A stretch of 5,269 bases of DNA from an uncultured Tissierellia bacterium. GTDB lineage: Bacteria > Bacillota > Clostridia > Tissierellales > Peptoniphilaceae. The position numbers and the translations under genes are program-made. Position 1 is the stretch's first letter. Every line of letters begins with the position of its first letter. Shown here piece after piece: positions 1 through 5,269 of this stretch. The notes beneath the pieces were generated by a model. That model was not told where the DNA came from. It made no database searches and worked only from the letters and a program-made list of their open reading frames with translations. The stretch covers positions 1 through 5,269 of the forward strand of contig CAMYOR010000082.1 in NCBI GenBank assembly GCA_947278105.1. Direction: 5' to 3'.

Positions 1-496
1 CCTCCAGGGTGTGGGGAATGCAGGAGACGGAAAAATCCCTATCTCGAACCTTGACCACGGTCAGGGAAATCCCGTCGATGGCAATGGACCCCTTATCGAC
101 CATATGGTTTAAAATCTCGGCCGGGGCTTCCACAAAAAACCAAATGGCATTGCCATCCCGGCGGATTTCCCGGATTTTTCCGGTTCCATCGATATGGCCG
201 GTAACGATATGGCCGTCCAAGCGGCCGCCCACTGGAAGGGCCCTTTCCAAATTCAGAGAAGAGCCGGCATGAAGGGTGGAAAAACCGGTCTTTCTCATTG
301 TCTCGTGCATGGCATCGCAGGTGAAATACCGGTTGCTGACCCTTGTTGCTGTCAGGCAGACTCCGTTCGTTGCAACCGAGTCGCCGACTTTAAGACCCTG
401 TAAAATCTTCTTGCAGCCGATCTGAAAAGAGGCGTAGGTCCCATAATCTTCCACTGCCTCCAGTTTTCCGACTTCTTCAACAATCCCGGTAAACAT
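1..496 (-). CDS. ribE: Riboflavin synthase, alpha chain (3'-truncated by window edge)
   Basis: Riboflavin synthase converts two molecules of 6,7-dimethyl-8-ribityllumazine into riboflavin plus a pyrimidine that is recycled. It is the last step of riboflavin synthesis, in the cytoplasm. My translation of the minus strand from the ATG at 496 begins MFTGIVEEVGKLE, the family's hallmark N-terminus. The family's two similar barrel domains are visible: the first carries VATNGVCLTAT (about residues 41-51), the second starts near GGRLDGHIVTGHIDG (90-104) and carries the matching IDGISLTVV (140-148). It continues to SCIPHTLE at residue 165, where the window ends. Family members are about 200-220 residues, so roughly 50 are missing. 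The start codon lies one base after the ribD stop (TGA G ATG), so translational coupling is likely. It shares the FMN-riboswitch-controlled transcript with ribD. In Bacillus-style naming the same gene is also called ribE or ribB; the function is secure. Confidence 0.96.
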   Translation of the reverse strand, partial: MFTGIVEEVGKLEAVEDYGTYASFQIGCKKILQGLKVGDSVATNGVCLTATRVSNRYFTCDAMHETMRKTGFSTLHAGSSLNLERALPVGGRLDGHIVTGHIDGTGKIREIRRDGNAIWFFVEAPAEILNHMVDKGSIAIDGISLTVVKVRDRDFSVSCIPHTLE

Positions 497-497
497 C

Positions 498-1622
498 TCA
501 TCGCCTACTTTCTACTAAGAGATCCTCTCCCAAAAAAGAGACCTTCTCTACTTTAAGGGGGAGCGCATCCTTGATCCTTTGAATTCCATCCCCTTCTCCG
601 GGGCTTTTAGCCTTCCTTCCGCCCAGCCACTTAGGGGCAATAATGGTATAAAGCTTTTGGACCAGGCCTTCTTTCATGAAGGACTGGTTCAGGGTCCCTC
701 CCCCTTCCACCAGGACTGAGTCGATCTTTCTTTCTCCCAGCTTTTGCAGAAGATCGGTCAAATCCAGCTGGCCTTTTTCTCCTCGAATGCCCAGGGTCTC
801 GACTCCGGCCTCTTTGAGAGCCAGGGCTTCTTTTCCCGTCATCTTCTCTTCCAGGCCGGCTGCAATCGTCAGGGCTTCTTTCGCCGTTTTGACGAGGACC
901 GAATCGAGAGGAAGCTGGAAGTTCGGATCGACGATGACCCGAATAGGATTCCTTCCCCCTTCCCTCCGACAGGTAAGGCGGGGATTATCCGCAAGGGCCG
1001 TTCCGATTCCAACGAGGATAGCCCGGTACTTAAAGCGGAGAAAATGGACGAATTCATTGGCTTCTTTTCCGGAAATCCCCCGGGAATCACCCGTTTCGGA
1101 GGCAATCTTCCCGTCCAGGGTCATGGCGTGTTTTAAAGCCACATAAGGCCTTTGAGTCTGAATATAGTGAAAGAAGATGGGATTTAAGGCCAGGGCCTCT
1201 TCCTTTAAAAGGCCGGTGTATACCTGGATCCCGGCTTCTTTTAGAAGACGGATGCCCTTTCCTGCCACCTTTTCATTGGGGTCCCGGGAGGCGATATAGA
1301 CCTCTTTTATTCCGACCTCGATCAGGGCCTCGGTGCAAGGGGGCTGCTTTCCCTGATGGCAGCAGGGCTCCAGAGTGACGTACAGGGCCGCCCCCCTGGG
1401 ATCTTCGGCGCAGGCCTTTAGAGCTTCCCTTTCCGCATGAAGGTCCCCATACCGGTGATGGTAGCCCTTTCCGATGATCCGGCCATCTTTGACGATCACA
1501 GCCCCGACCAGGGGATTGGGAGAAACCCAGCCCATCCCCTTTTTTGCCAGTTCAAGGGCCATGGCCATATAAGAGCGGTCCTTTTCGGAAAAGTTTTTGG
1601 AATTTTCCTTAAAATCTCCCAT
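498..1622 (-). CDS. ribD: Bifunctional riboflavin biosynthesis deaminase/reductase RibD
   Basis: RibD catalyses two consecutive steps: deamination of 2,5-diamino-6-ribosylamino-pyrimidinone 5'-phosphate, then NADPH-dependent reduction of the ribose side chain to ribityl. The 374 residues match the usual 360-370. The N-terminal zinc-dependent deaminase domain (about 15-155) shows SPNPLVGAVIV (34-44), HAE (62-64, zinc ligand His62 and catalytic Glu64) and PCCHQGKQPPC (86-96), with Cys87 and Cys96 as the expected zinc ligands. The C-terminal reductase domain (about 158-372) shows KHAMTLDGKIA (164-174), GIGTALADNPRLTCR (205-219) and the cofactor-loop motif VEGGGTLNQSF (305-315). All key residues are present, so both activities should be intact. 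The ATG at 1622 is preceded by AGGAAAGAGG about 5 bases upstream, which supports this start over the internal Met19. The gene follows an FMN aptamer and two terminators, and ribE begins one base after its stop. Confidence 0.97.
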   Translation of the reverse strand: MGDFKENSKNFSEKDRSYMAMALELAKKGMGWVSPNPLVGAVIVKDGRIIGKGYHHRYGDLHAEREALKACAEDPRGAALYVTLEPCCHQGKQPPCTEALIEVGIKEVYIASRDPNEKVAGKGIRLLKEAGIQVYTGLLKEEALALNPIFFHYIQTQRPYVALKHAMTLDGKIASETGDSRGISGKEANEFVHFLRFKYRAILVGIGTALADNPRLTCRREGGRNPIRVIVDPNFQLPLDSVLVKTAKEALTIAAGLEEKMTGKEALALKEAGVETLGIRGEKGQLDLTDLLQKLGERKIDSVLVEGGGTLNQSFMKEGLVQKLYTIIAPKWLGGRKAKSPGEGDGIQRIKDALPLKVEKVSFLGEDLLVESRR

Positions 1623-1665
1623 TCTAACCTCTTTCCTGAAATTTGCTTAGATCCTTTGTCCGAGC

Positions 1666-1695
1666 AAAAAGAAAGCCCGGAGATCTTCTCCGGGC
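1666..1695 (-). terminator. Second intrinsic terminator in the ribD leader
   Basis: On the minus strand GCCCGGAGA (1695-1687) pairs perfectly with TCTCCGGGC (1683-1675): a 9-bp GC-rich stem with a 3-base loop. It is followed directly by the U-rich tract TTTCTTTTT. This is a canonical Rho-independent terminator lying 43 bases before the ribD start codon and about 80 bases past the end of the FMN aptamer. An extra copy of GCCCGGA sits upstream at 1719-1713 and could compete for the same 3' half-stem. Whether this terminator is part of the FMN switch or acts independently cannot be told from sequence. Confidence 0.8.
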
Positions 1696-1739
1696 GTAAA
1701 ATCTTGATGAAATCCGGGCAGAAACTTAGACTCTCCCCG

Positions 1740-1770
1740 AAAAAAAATCTGGAATACAGCAGTATCCCAG
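1740..1770 (-). terminator. First intrinsic terminator, FMN riboswitch expression platform
   Basis: Only 6 bases beyond the aptamer's closing helix, the minus strand forms a 9-bp stem, CTGGGATAC (1770-1762) with GTATTCCAG (1757-1749), one G-U pair, loop TGCT. It is followed by A and then eight consecutive T (1747-1740). This is a textbook terminator in the position expected of the riboswitch off-state. A mutually exclusive antiterminator is visible: AGTCTGGA of the aptamer's conserved 3' segment (1795-1788) can pair over 8 positions (one G-U) with the terminator's 3' half TCCAGATT (1753-1746). FMN binding would lock the first segment in the aptamer and release the terminator. Confidence 0.85.
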
Positions 1771-1776
1771 AGCTTT

Positions 1777-1886
1777 ATCTTCTTCCATCCAGACTATACT
1801 GTCGGCTCCGGACTTTCACCGAATCAGCCTCGAAAGGCTCGCGGGCTTTACCGCCGGTAGGGAATTGCACCCTGCCCTGAAGATCT
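1777..1886 (-). ncRNA. FMN riboswitch aptamer (RFN element)
   Basis: The minus strand carries the highly conserved RFN-element blocks in order: AGGGCAGGGTGCAATTCCC, ACCGGCGGT, AGCCCGCGAGC, GATTCGGTGAAAGTCCGGAG and CCGACAGTATAGTCTGGATG. The closing helix P1 is formed by ATCTTC (1884-1879) and GAAGAT (1782-1777). The variable hairpin is short: AGCCT and AGGCT (1839-1835 with 1830-1826) around a TTCG loop. The element binds flavin mononucleotide and typically represses riboflavin synthesis or transport genes. Here it stands directly before ribD-ribE, with an intrinsic terminator 6 bases downstream, so control by transcription attenuation is expected. Confidence 0.97.
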
Positions 1887-1895
1887 ATTGACATC

Positions 1896-1923
1896 ATTAT
1901 AACATAGGTTCCGAATCGGGCAA
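1896..1923 (-). promoter_or_regulatory. Sigma-A-type promoter of the ribD-ribE operon
   Basis: The minus strand has a perfect -10 box TATAAT (1901-1896) preceded by the extended -10 TG (1904-1903). A partial -35 TTGCCC (1923-1918) lies 16 bases upstream of the -10. Transcription would begin at about 1889-1890, immediately before the aptamer's P1 helix, exactly where a riboswitch leader should start. The -35 ends only 4 bases beyond the metallo-beta-lactamase-fold gene's stop codon, so readthrough from that gene would also meet the riboswitch. Confidence 0.85.
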
Positions 1924-1927
1924 GCTT

Positions 1928-2956
1928 TTATTGGTCGGGACGAAGGCTTGCCAGCGGCCTTTGCGGGAGGGCCTTGGTTTTCGCATAGTAATAAGAGACC
2001 CCGTCCCGGTCCTCCCGGCCCGCCAGGCCCTGACCCATGAGGAACACAAGGTGGGCCTCCGCCTCTCCGACAGCAAACCACTTTTGACTCTTGGGAAAGT
2101 CATCAAAGTTTCGGGCGGAAATATCCCAGTGCATCCGGCAGGTGACCTCCCGGCAGGTCATGGGCCCTTCTTCCAGAAGAGCGGTCAGAGCCTCCCGGAG
2201 CCGACGGTCATGGTGGGCGAAAAGGGTCCGGATCCTTGCCCGGTAATCTTTTACCAGGGCCCGGTGGGAGGAGAGAAGAAGGGCAATTTCCATATTGTAG
2301 ACCTTCCTTAGATTTTCAAAATAGAAAGCCAGGGCATCCCCGAAATCCGGCCCCCAATACTGAATGTTGGGCGTGATACTGCCTAAGATATGGTCCCCGC
2401 AAAAAAGGATTTTTTTTTCTGGTTCATAAAGACCCAGGTGTCCCGGTGTGTGCCCTTTTAGGTCGATGACCTGAAAGTGAAAGTCGCCGACATCGATCCC
2501 CTCCCCCTCTCGGACCGGAGTATAAGAAAAGGGCTCTTTCGGCCGAAACCGATAGCCGGGATGGTCCTCGATAGAGAGATGGTCCCCGTCCAGACCTTCC
2601 TCATGACCCATTTCCACTAACTGCTTCCAATAAGGGGAATCCGGGCTGCTGGTGCTGACGGTATATTCGCCGTCCACCTCTCCCATCAGGATTTTTGTGC
2701 CCGCCTTTTCAAAATTCTTTGCCAGGCCCGTATGGTCCGAGTGAAGGTGGGTCAGAAAAAGGCGAAGCTTGGATAGGTCCAGGCCATGAGCACGGATAAT
2801 TTCCTGCATTTTCTTTATACTCAGGTCCCGATTAAAGGCCGTGTCCACCATCAGAGCCTCTCCTTTTGAAAGAATGAGATAGTTATTAATGGATTCCAGC
2901 GGATTATTGGGCAGGGGAATCACATTTTTAAAAATATTTGGATAAATCTCAGCCAT
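1928..2956 (-). CDS. Metallo-beta-lactamase-fold hydrolase with C-terminal winged-helix region
   Basis: A 342-residue cytoplasmic protein with no visible signal peptide. The metallo-beta-lactamase fold occupies about residues 8-235. Metal ligands are all present: THLHSDH (69-75: His70, His72, Asp74, His75), GHTPGH (168-173: His169), CGDH (186-189: Asp188) and SSH (229-231: His231), the pattern of the glyoxalase II / LACTB2-like group with a binuclear zinc site. The region 240-325 resembles the small winged-helix domain often appended to this group, and a basic, proline-containing tail follows. Substrate cannot be assigned: thioesters, phosphodiesters, lactones and RNA are all used by relatives. 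The ATG at 2956 has a strong AAGGAG site 5 bases upstream. The gene is divergent from the CHAD gene and ends 5 bases before the riboflavin promoter; no functional link to riboflavin is implied. It has no terminator of its own, so the riboswitch terminators may end its transcripts too. Confidence 0.9.
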   Translation of the reverse strand: MAEIYPNIFKNVIPLPNNPLESINNYLILSKGEALMVDTAFNRDLSIKKMQEIIRAHGLDLSKLRLFLTHLHSDHTGLAKNFEKAGTKILMGEVDGEYTVSTSSPDSPYWKQLVEMGHEEGLDGDHLSIEDHPGYRFRPKEPFSYTPVREGEGIDVGDFHFQVIDLKGHTPGHLGLYEPEKKILFCGDHILGSITPNIQYWGPDFGDALAFYFENLRKVYNMEIALLLSSHRALVKDYRARIRTLFAHHDRRLREALTALLEEGPMTCREVTCRMHWDISARNFDDFPKSQKWFAVGEAEAHLVFLMGQGLAGREDRDGVSYYYAKTKALPQRPLASLRPDQ

Positions 2957-2994
2957 AGGTTCTCCTTCTTAATTCTTGAAAAGCATTCCTATGA

Positions 2995-3000
2995 GTTATA
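2995..3000 (-). promoter_or_regulatory. Candidate -10 box for the metallo-beta-lactamase-fold gene
   Basis: In the 115-bp divergent spacer the minus strand reads TATAAC (5 of 6 to TATAAT), which would start transcription near 2988 and give a leader of about 32 bases with the AAGGAG site. No good -35 box is seen at the right distance, so this is a tentative call. Confidence 0.35.
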
Positions 3001-3021
3001 CCCCAATCTCTTGCTTCTTCA

Positions 3022-3030
3022 TGCTATCAT
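3022..3030 (+). promoter_or_regulatory. Candidate extended -10 promoter for the CHAD-mgtC operon
   Basis: TGCTATCAT is an extended -10 (TG, one base, then TATCAT, 5 of 6 to consensus). There is no clear -35, which extended -10 promoters can tolerate. It would start transcripts at about 3037, giving a leader of about 35 bases to the ATG at 3072. If right, the upstream in-frame TTG at 2976 is not transcribed. The opposing candidate -10 lies about 22 bases away, so the two promoters would be closely back to back. Confidence 0.4.
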
Positions 3031-3071
3031 TAATAATAGATAGATCTCCCGTCTCAGGAAAGGACCCCCCT

Positions 3072-4322
3072 ATGCCGAAATCAATTGTATTTTTAATGAA
3101 TAATATTGAGGACGCTCCCCAGATCCTTTCTGAAAATCTGCATTCCATTCACTATCTTCAGAAGGGCCGGGCTCCCGAAATCATCGTCAAAGGGATGACG
3201 GCCGATCTGCCTCCGATTCAGGGCAAGGCGGTCTGGGCGATCCCGGAGATCGACAATGCGAAAGTTTTGGCCTGCCTGATGGGTGAGGCTCAGTCTTATT
3301 TTGTGATTCTGCCCCGGGACCTCTTTACCTTCTGGGGGAAGACGCTTCTGGACCATGGAAAAGGAAAGATACGGGCTTTTTGTCTTACCCTTTCCCCCGA
3401 TCATTTTCAGGGGAAATGGAGGTGGGCTTTAACGGAAAGGGGAAAAATTCTTCTCCCCCTCTCGGTCGGGCAAAAAGAAAATCCCGCCCAAGCGATTCGT
3501 GATCTGCTCTTAAAAAGAGAATTCATGATTGAAGAGAGTCTTCTCCGCCTTTTCCAAAATATAGGAGATGAACAGGCCGTTCATAAAATACGGGTCAATG
3601 CCCGTACCCTTCGCTCCCTCCTGGATTTTTTAAAGCCCTGGACCCCCCGGGCTCTCAACAAAAATCTCTGCTTGATTTTAAAAGACCTTGCTCTGGATCT
3701 TTCTCCCATCCGGGAAGAGGATGTTCTCATGGGCCATATCGACGATTTTCAAAAAAAGGAGGGTCCGCCCTTGACCCATCATGAGCAAATCCAGGCCTAT
3801 CTAAAAGAGCTTCGGAAAAATACCATGAATCATTTCGTTCAGACCGTCATCCGTCAAAATGCTCTGGCAGGCATTCCCCAGCTTCGAGAGGACCTGGAAA
3901 CCATGCCGATTCGCGGCGAAAATCTGGCCCATCATATCAATGAGTCCTATTACAGCCGGCTGATTCGCTTCCAGGTTCAAGCAGACCTCAATGATTACAG
4001 TAACTTCGAAAGCACCCACCATCTTCGCAAGGAGGCCAAGCGCCTGCGCTATGTCCTGGAAAACTTGAATCCCTGGATTGAGTCCATCGAGGCCGAAGAA
4101 ACCCTGCACTTTAAAGAGATTCAGTGCATCCTGGGAGATCTTTGCGATGCAAGAACCAATCAGGCCTACCTGAAAAAAGTGCCTCCGGAAATTTCACTTT
4201 CCTGGGAAAATGACCTGGACCGGATTCTTCACTATAATTTTCAATGGGAAGAGGCCATTTTAAAGCATTTAATAGAAGTTCAGGCCAATAATCTGCCTGA
4301 ACTTCCCGGCATAGATGTTTAA
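3072..4322 (+). CDS. CHAD-domain protein with unassigned N-terminal region
   Basis: CHAD (conserved histidine alpha-helical) domains are basic helical bundles that bind inorganic polyphosphate. They often occur beside or fused to CYTH triphosphatases. The 416-residue product (from the ATG at 3072) has its CHAD domain at about 150-405. The first repeat contains AVHKIRVNARTLRSLLDFL (169-187), with SPIREEDVLM (211-220) as its second motif. The second repeat contains STHHLRKEAKRLRYVLENL (314-332) and LGDLCDARTNQAYL (354-367). His171, His316/317 and the surrounding Arg/Lys are the expected phosphate-binding residues. Residues 1-149 are not recognised: mixed alpha/beta character, no ExExK motif, so not an ordinary CYTH domain. 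I chose 3072 because AGGAAAGGA sits 7 bases upstream; an in-frame TTG at 2976 would add 32 residues but lacks a ribosome binding site. mgtC follows after 40 bases in the same direction, so co-transcription is likely. Confidence 0.85.
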   Translation: MPKSIVFLMNNIEDAPQILSENLHSIHYLQKGRAPEIIVKGMTADLPPIQGKAVWAIPEIDNAKVLACLMGEAQSYFVILPRDLFTFWGKTLLDHGKGKIRAFCLTLSPDHFQGKWRWALTERGKILLPLSVGQKENPAQAIRDLLLKREFMIEESLLRLFQNIGDEQAVHKIRVNARTLRSLLDFLKPWTPRALNKNLCLILKDLALDLSPIREEDVLMGHIDDFQKKEGPPLTHHEQIQAYLKELRKNTMNHFVQTVIRQNALAGIPQLREDLETMPIRGENLAHHINESYYSRLIRFQVQADLNDYSNFESTHHLRKEAKRLRYVLENLNPWIESIEAEETLHFKEIQCILGDLCDARTNQAYLKKVPPEISLSWENDLDRILHYNFQWEEAILKHLIEVQANNLPELPGIDV

Positions 4323-4362
4323 AGGACATGAAAGTGTTCCTTAAAAGGGTTAGGAGGTTCCC

Positions 4363-4998
4363 ATGTCTTTTTACACGATGATCGCTCGCATCGCCCTAGC
4401 GGCGGTCTGCGGAATGCTCATCGGATATGAACGAAAAAAAAGAGAAAAACAGGCCGGGGTGAAAACCCATATGATCGTTGCCTTATCGGCCGCTTTGATG
4501 GTGATTGTCTCCAAGGAAGGATTTTTAGATGTGCCCGGAGCGGATCCTTCCCGGGTGGCTTCCCAAATCCTGGTGGGCATTTCTTTCTTGGGGGCCGGGG
4601 TCATTGTCCATCAGCAATATTCCATCCACGGCCTGACGACGGCGGCTGGACTCTGGCTGACGGCCAGCATCGGCATGACCATCGGGGCAGGTTTATACGC
4701 CCTGGGCTTTACCATCTCGCTGGTCTTCCTTCCCCTTTCCCGGCTGATCTCGGCTCTTAAAGTCCTCCAATCTCCCATCCGCCGCCATTATGTCATCACT
4801 TTAAATGATGTCCATGATCCCTCTTCCTGGGAAAATCTGGTCCGTTCCTATGAAACAGATTCGTATTCCTTTTCCAAAAGCGGCAAGACGTTGGTCCTGG
4901 ATATCAACATAGTTTTTAACGATGAAGAGGAGATCCGGGACTGGGAAAAGCGAATTCTTGCCCGGGAGGACTTAGTTCATTTTGAAAAAAACAAGTGA
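4363..4998 (+). CDS. MgtC/SapB-family inner-membrane protein
   Basis: A 211-residue membrane protein. About four membrane segments can be drawn (roughly 5-21, 35-51, 66-83 and 89-127, the last probably two helices). Family signatures are clear: GYERKKREKQAGVKTHMIV (21-39), DPSRVASQILVGISFLGAG (61-79) and GLTTAAGLWLTASIGMTIG (90-108). Residues 140-211 form a soluble C-terminal domain with alternating strand and helix character, as in longer MgtC proteins with an ACT-like tail. Characterised MgtC proteins affect survival at low magnesium, F-type ATP synthase activity and phosphate uptake; most Gram-positive homologues have no proven role, so the annotation stays at family level. The ATG at 4363 has a near-perfect TAGGAGG site 5 bases upstream. 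It lies 40 bases after the CHAD gene with only a weak hairpin and no U tract between, so the two are probably one operon. Confidence 0.9.
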   Translation: MSFYTMIARIALAAVCGMLIGYERKKREKQAGVKTHMIVALSAALMVIVSKEGFLDVPGADPSRVASQILVGISFLGAGVIVHQQYSIHGLTTAAGLWLTASIGMTIGAGLYALGFTISLVFLPLSRLISALKVLQSPIRRHYVITLNDVHDPSSWENLVRSYETDSYSFSKSGKTLVLDINIVFNDEEEIRDWEKRILAREDLVHFEKNK

Positions 4999-5000
4999 GC

Positions 5001-5224
5001 CTATTCTTCGAATAGATCCGTTGAAAGATAGAGTCCCGCTGAATCCGGAAGGACGGTGACAATGGGGCCCTCTACTTTTTCGGCCATTTCAAGAGCCGCG
5101 ACCAAGTTGGCCCCGGAGGAAATCCCGCAGGCCAGGCCCTCTTCTTGGGCCAATCTTCTTGTCATCTCTTCTGCTTTTTTTGTCGGTACCGTCAGAAAAT
5201 GATCAATCAGCTCTTGGTTCAGGC
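5001..5224 (-). CDS. cysK: Cysteine synthase (O-acetylserine sulfhydrylase), C-terminal fragment
   Basis: My translation of the minus strand gives the last 73 residues of a PLP-dependent cysteine synthase. It starts LNQELIDHFLTVPTKKAEEM and includes ACGISSGANLVAALEMA, followed by IVTVLPDSAGLYLSTDLFEE and a TAG stop at 5003-5001. The GISSGA loop, which contacts the PLP pyridine nitrogen, and the LPDS...YLST end are hallmarks of the CysK/CysM/beta-synthase group; CysK is the best guess, but CysM or cystathionine beta-synthase-like enzymes cannot be excluded from the tail alone. The enzyme makes cysteine from O-acetylserine and sulfide. About three quarters of the gene (some 230 residues) is missing because the sequence turns into adapter at 5225, not because the gene is biologically broken. 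Its stop is 2 bases from the mgtC-family gene's stop (convergent). Confidence 0.9.
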
Positions 5225-5269
5225 CTGTCTCTTATACACATCTGACGCTGCCGACGAATAGAGAGGTGT
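5225..5269. other. Illumina Nextera (Tn5) library adapter plus i5 index: sequencing artefact
   Basis: Positions 5225-5243 read CTGTCTCTTATACACATCT, the 19-bp Tn5 mosaic end used by Nextera kits. Positions 5244-5257, GACGCTGCCGACGA, are the reverse complement of the Nextera read-1 adapter tail. The next eight bases, ATAGAGAG (5258-5265), are the reverse complement of CTCTCTAT, the standard i5 index 502. The final GTGT (5266-5269) is the start of the reverse-complemented P5 sequence. The order and spacing match a Nextera library molecule exactly, so this is untrimmed adapter at a contig end, not a transposon. It should be removed before annotation. Confidence 0.98.

Noticed and set aside
1..496. 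ribE truncation as a pseudogene
   Set aside because: The frame is open and well conserved up to the window edge; the end is simply missing from the window.
676..1146. Open frames on both strands inside ribD (for example plus 676-1146 and 744-1136)
   Set aside because: They lie opposite or within an intact, fully motif-supported ribD and have low-complexity, Ser/Arg/Pro-rich translations without family features.
1437..1880. Plus-strand open frame of 147 codons across the ribD start and riboswitch
   Set aside because: It runs antisense through the conserved FMN aptamer and both terminators; the sequence conservation there is explained by RNA structure.
1848..2311. Open frames overlapping the riboswitch and the hydrolase 3' end (minus 1848-2081, minus 1897-2106, plus 1931-2311)
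   Set aside because: They are shadows of the hydrolase gene or cover promoter and aptamer; translations are Gly/Pro/Arg-rich and have no ribosome binding site that I can see.
2976..3071. Longer CHAD protein starting at the TTG at 2976 (32 extra residues)
   Set aside because: It has no ribosome binding site, overlaps the likely promoter, and the ATG at 3072 has AGGAAAGGA at good spacing.
4321..4345. Hairpin between the CHAD and mgtC-family genes as a terminator
   Set aside because: The stem is about 5 bp plus a bulged extension, AT-rich, and lacks a following T tract; it is more likely incidental or a minor processing site.
5225..5243. 19-bp Tn5 mosaic end as a sign of a Tn5-family transposon or integration site
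   Set aside because: It is followed exactly by Nextera adapter tail, an i5 index and P5 bases, at the very end of the sequence; there is no transposase or target duplication.

Overview
The window looks like chromosomal DNA from a low-to-mid GC Firmicute, probably a Clostridia-type anaerobe. The support is strong AGGAGG-type ribosome binding sites, an FMN riboswitch with intrinsic terminators controlling ribD-ribE, and the family make-up. No genus can be named from the sequence alone. No rRNA, tRNA, CRISPR array, phage gene or genuine insertion sequence was seen. The last 45 bases are not genomic: they are Illumina Nextera (Tn5) adapter with a sample index, so the real sequence ends at about 5224.

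Left part, minus strand (1-1923): a riboflavin biosynthesis unit read right to left. A promoter with a perfect extended -10 is followed by an FMN aptamer, two consecutive intrinsic terminators, ribD (complete, bifunctional deaminase/reductase) and ribE (riboflavin synthase alpha, cut by the window's left edge). FMN, made from the end product riboflavin, is expected to switch the operon off by premature termination.

Middle (1928-3071): a metallo-beta-lactamase-fold hydrolase with a C-terminal winged-helix region, on the minus strand just upstream of the riboflavin promoter. A 115-bp divergent intergenic region separates it from the next gene.

Right part, plus strand (3072-4998): a probable two-gene operon of a CHAD-domain protein with an unassigned N-terminal region, and an MgtC/SapB-family membrane protein. 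CHAD domains bind inorganic polyphosphate and MgtC proteins are tied to magnesium, phosphate and ATP homeostasis, so a shared role in phosphate/Mg2+ balance is a reasonable inference, not shown here. The 3' end of a cysteine synthase gene (minus strand) meets MgtC tail to tail with a 2-bp gap and then runs into the adapter.

I see no convincing new biological system. The points most worth following up are the adapter contamination, the tandem-terminator layout after the FMN aptamer, and the CHAD protein's unusual N-terminus with its MgtC partner.
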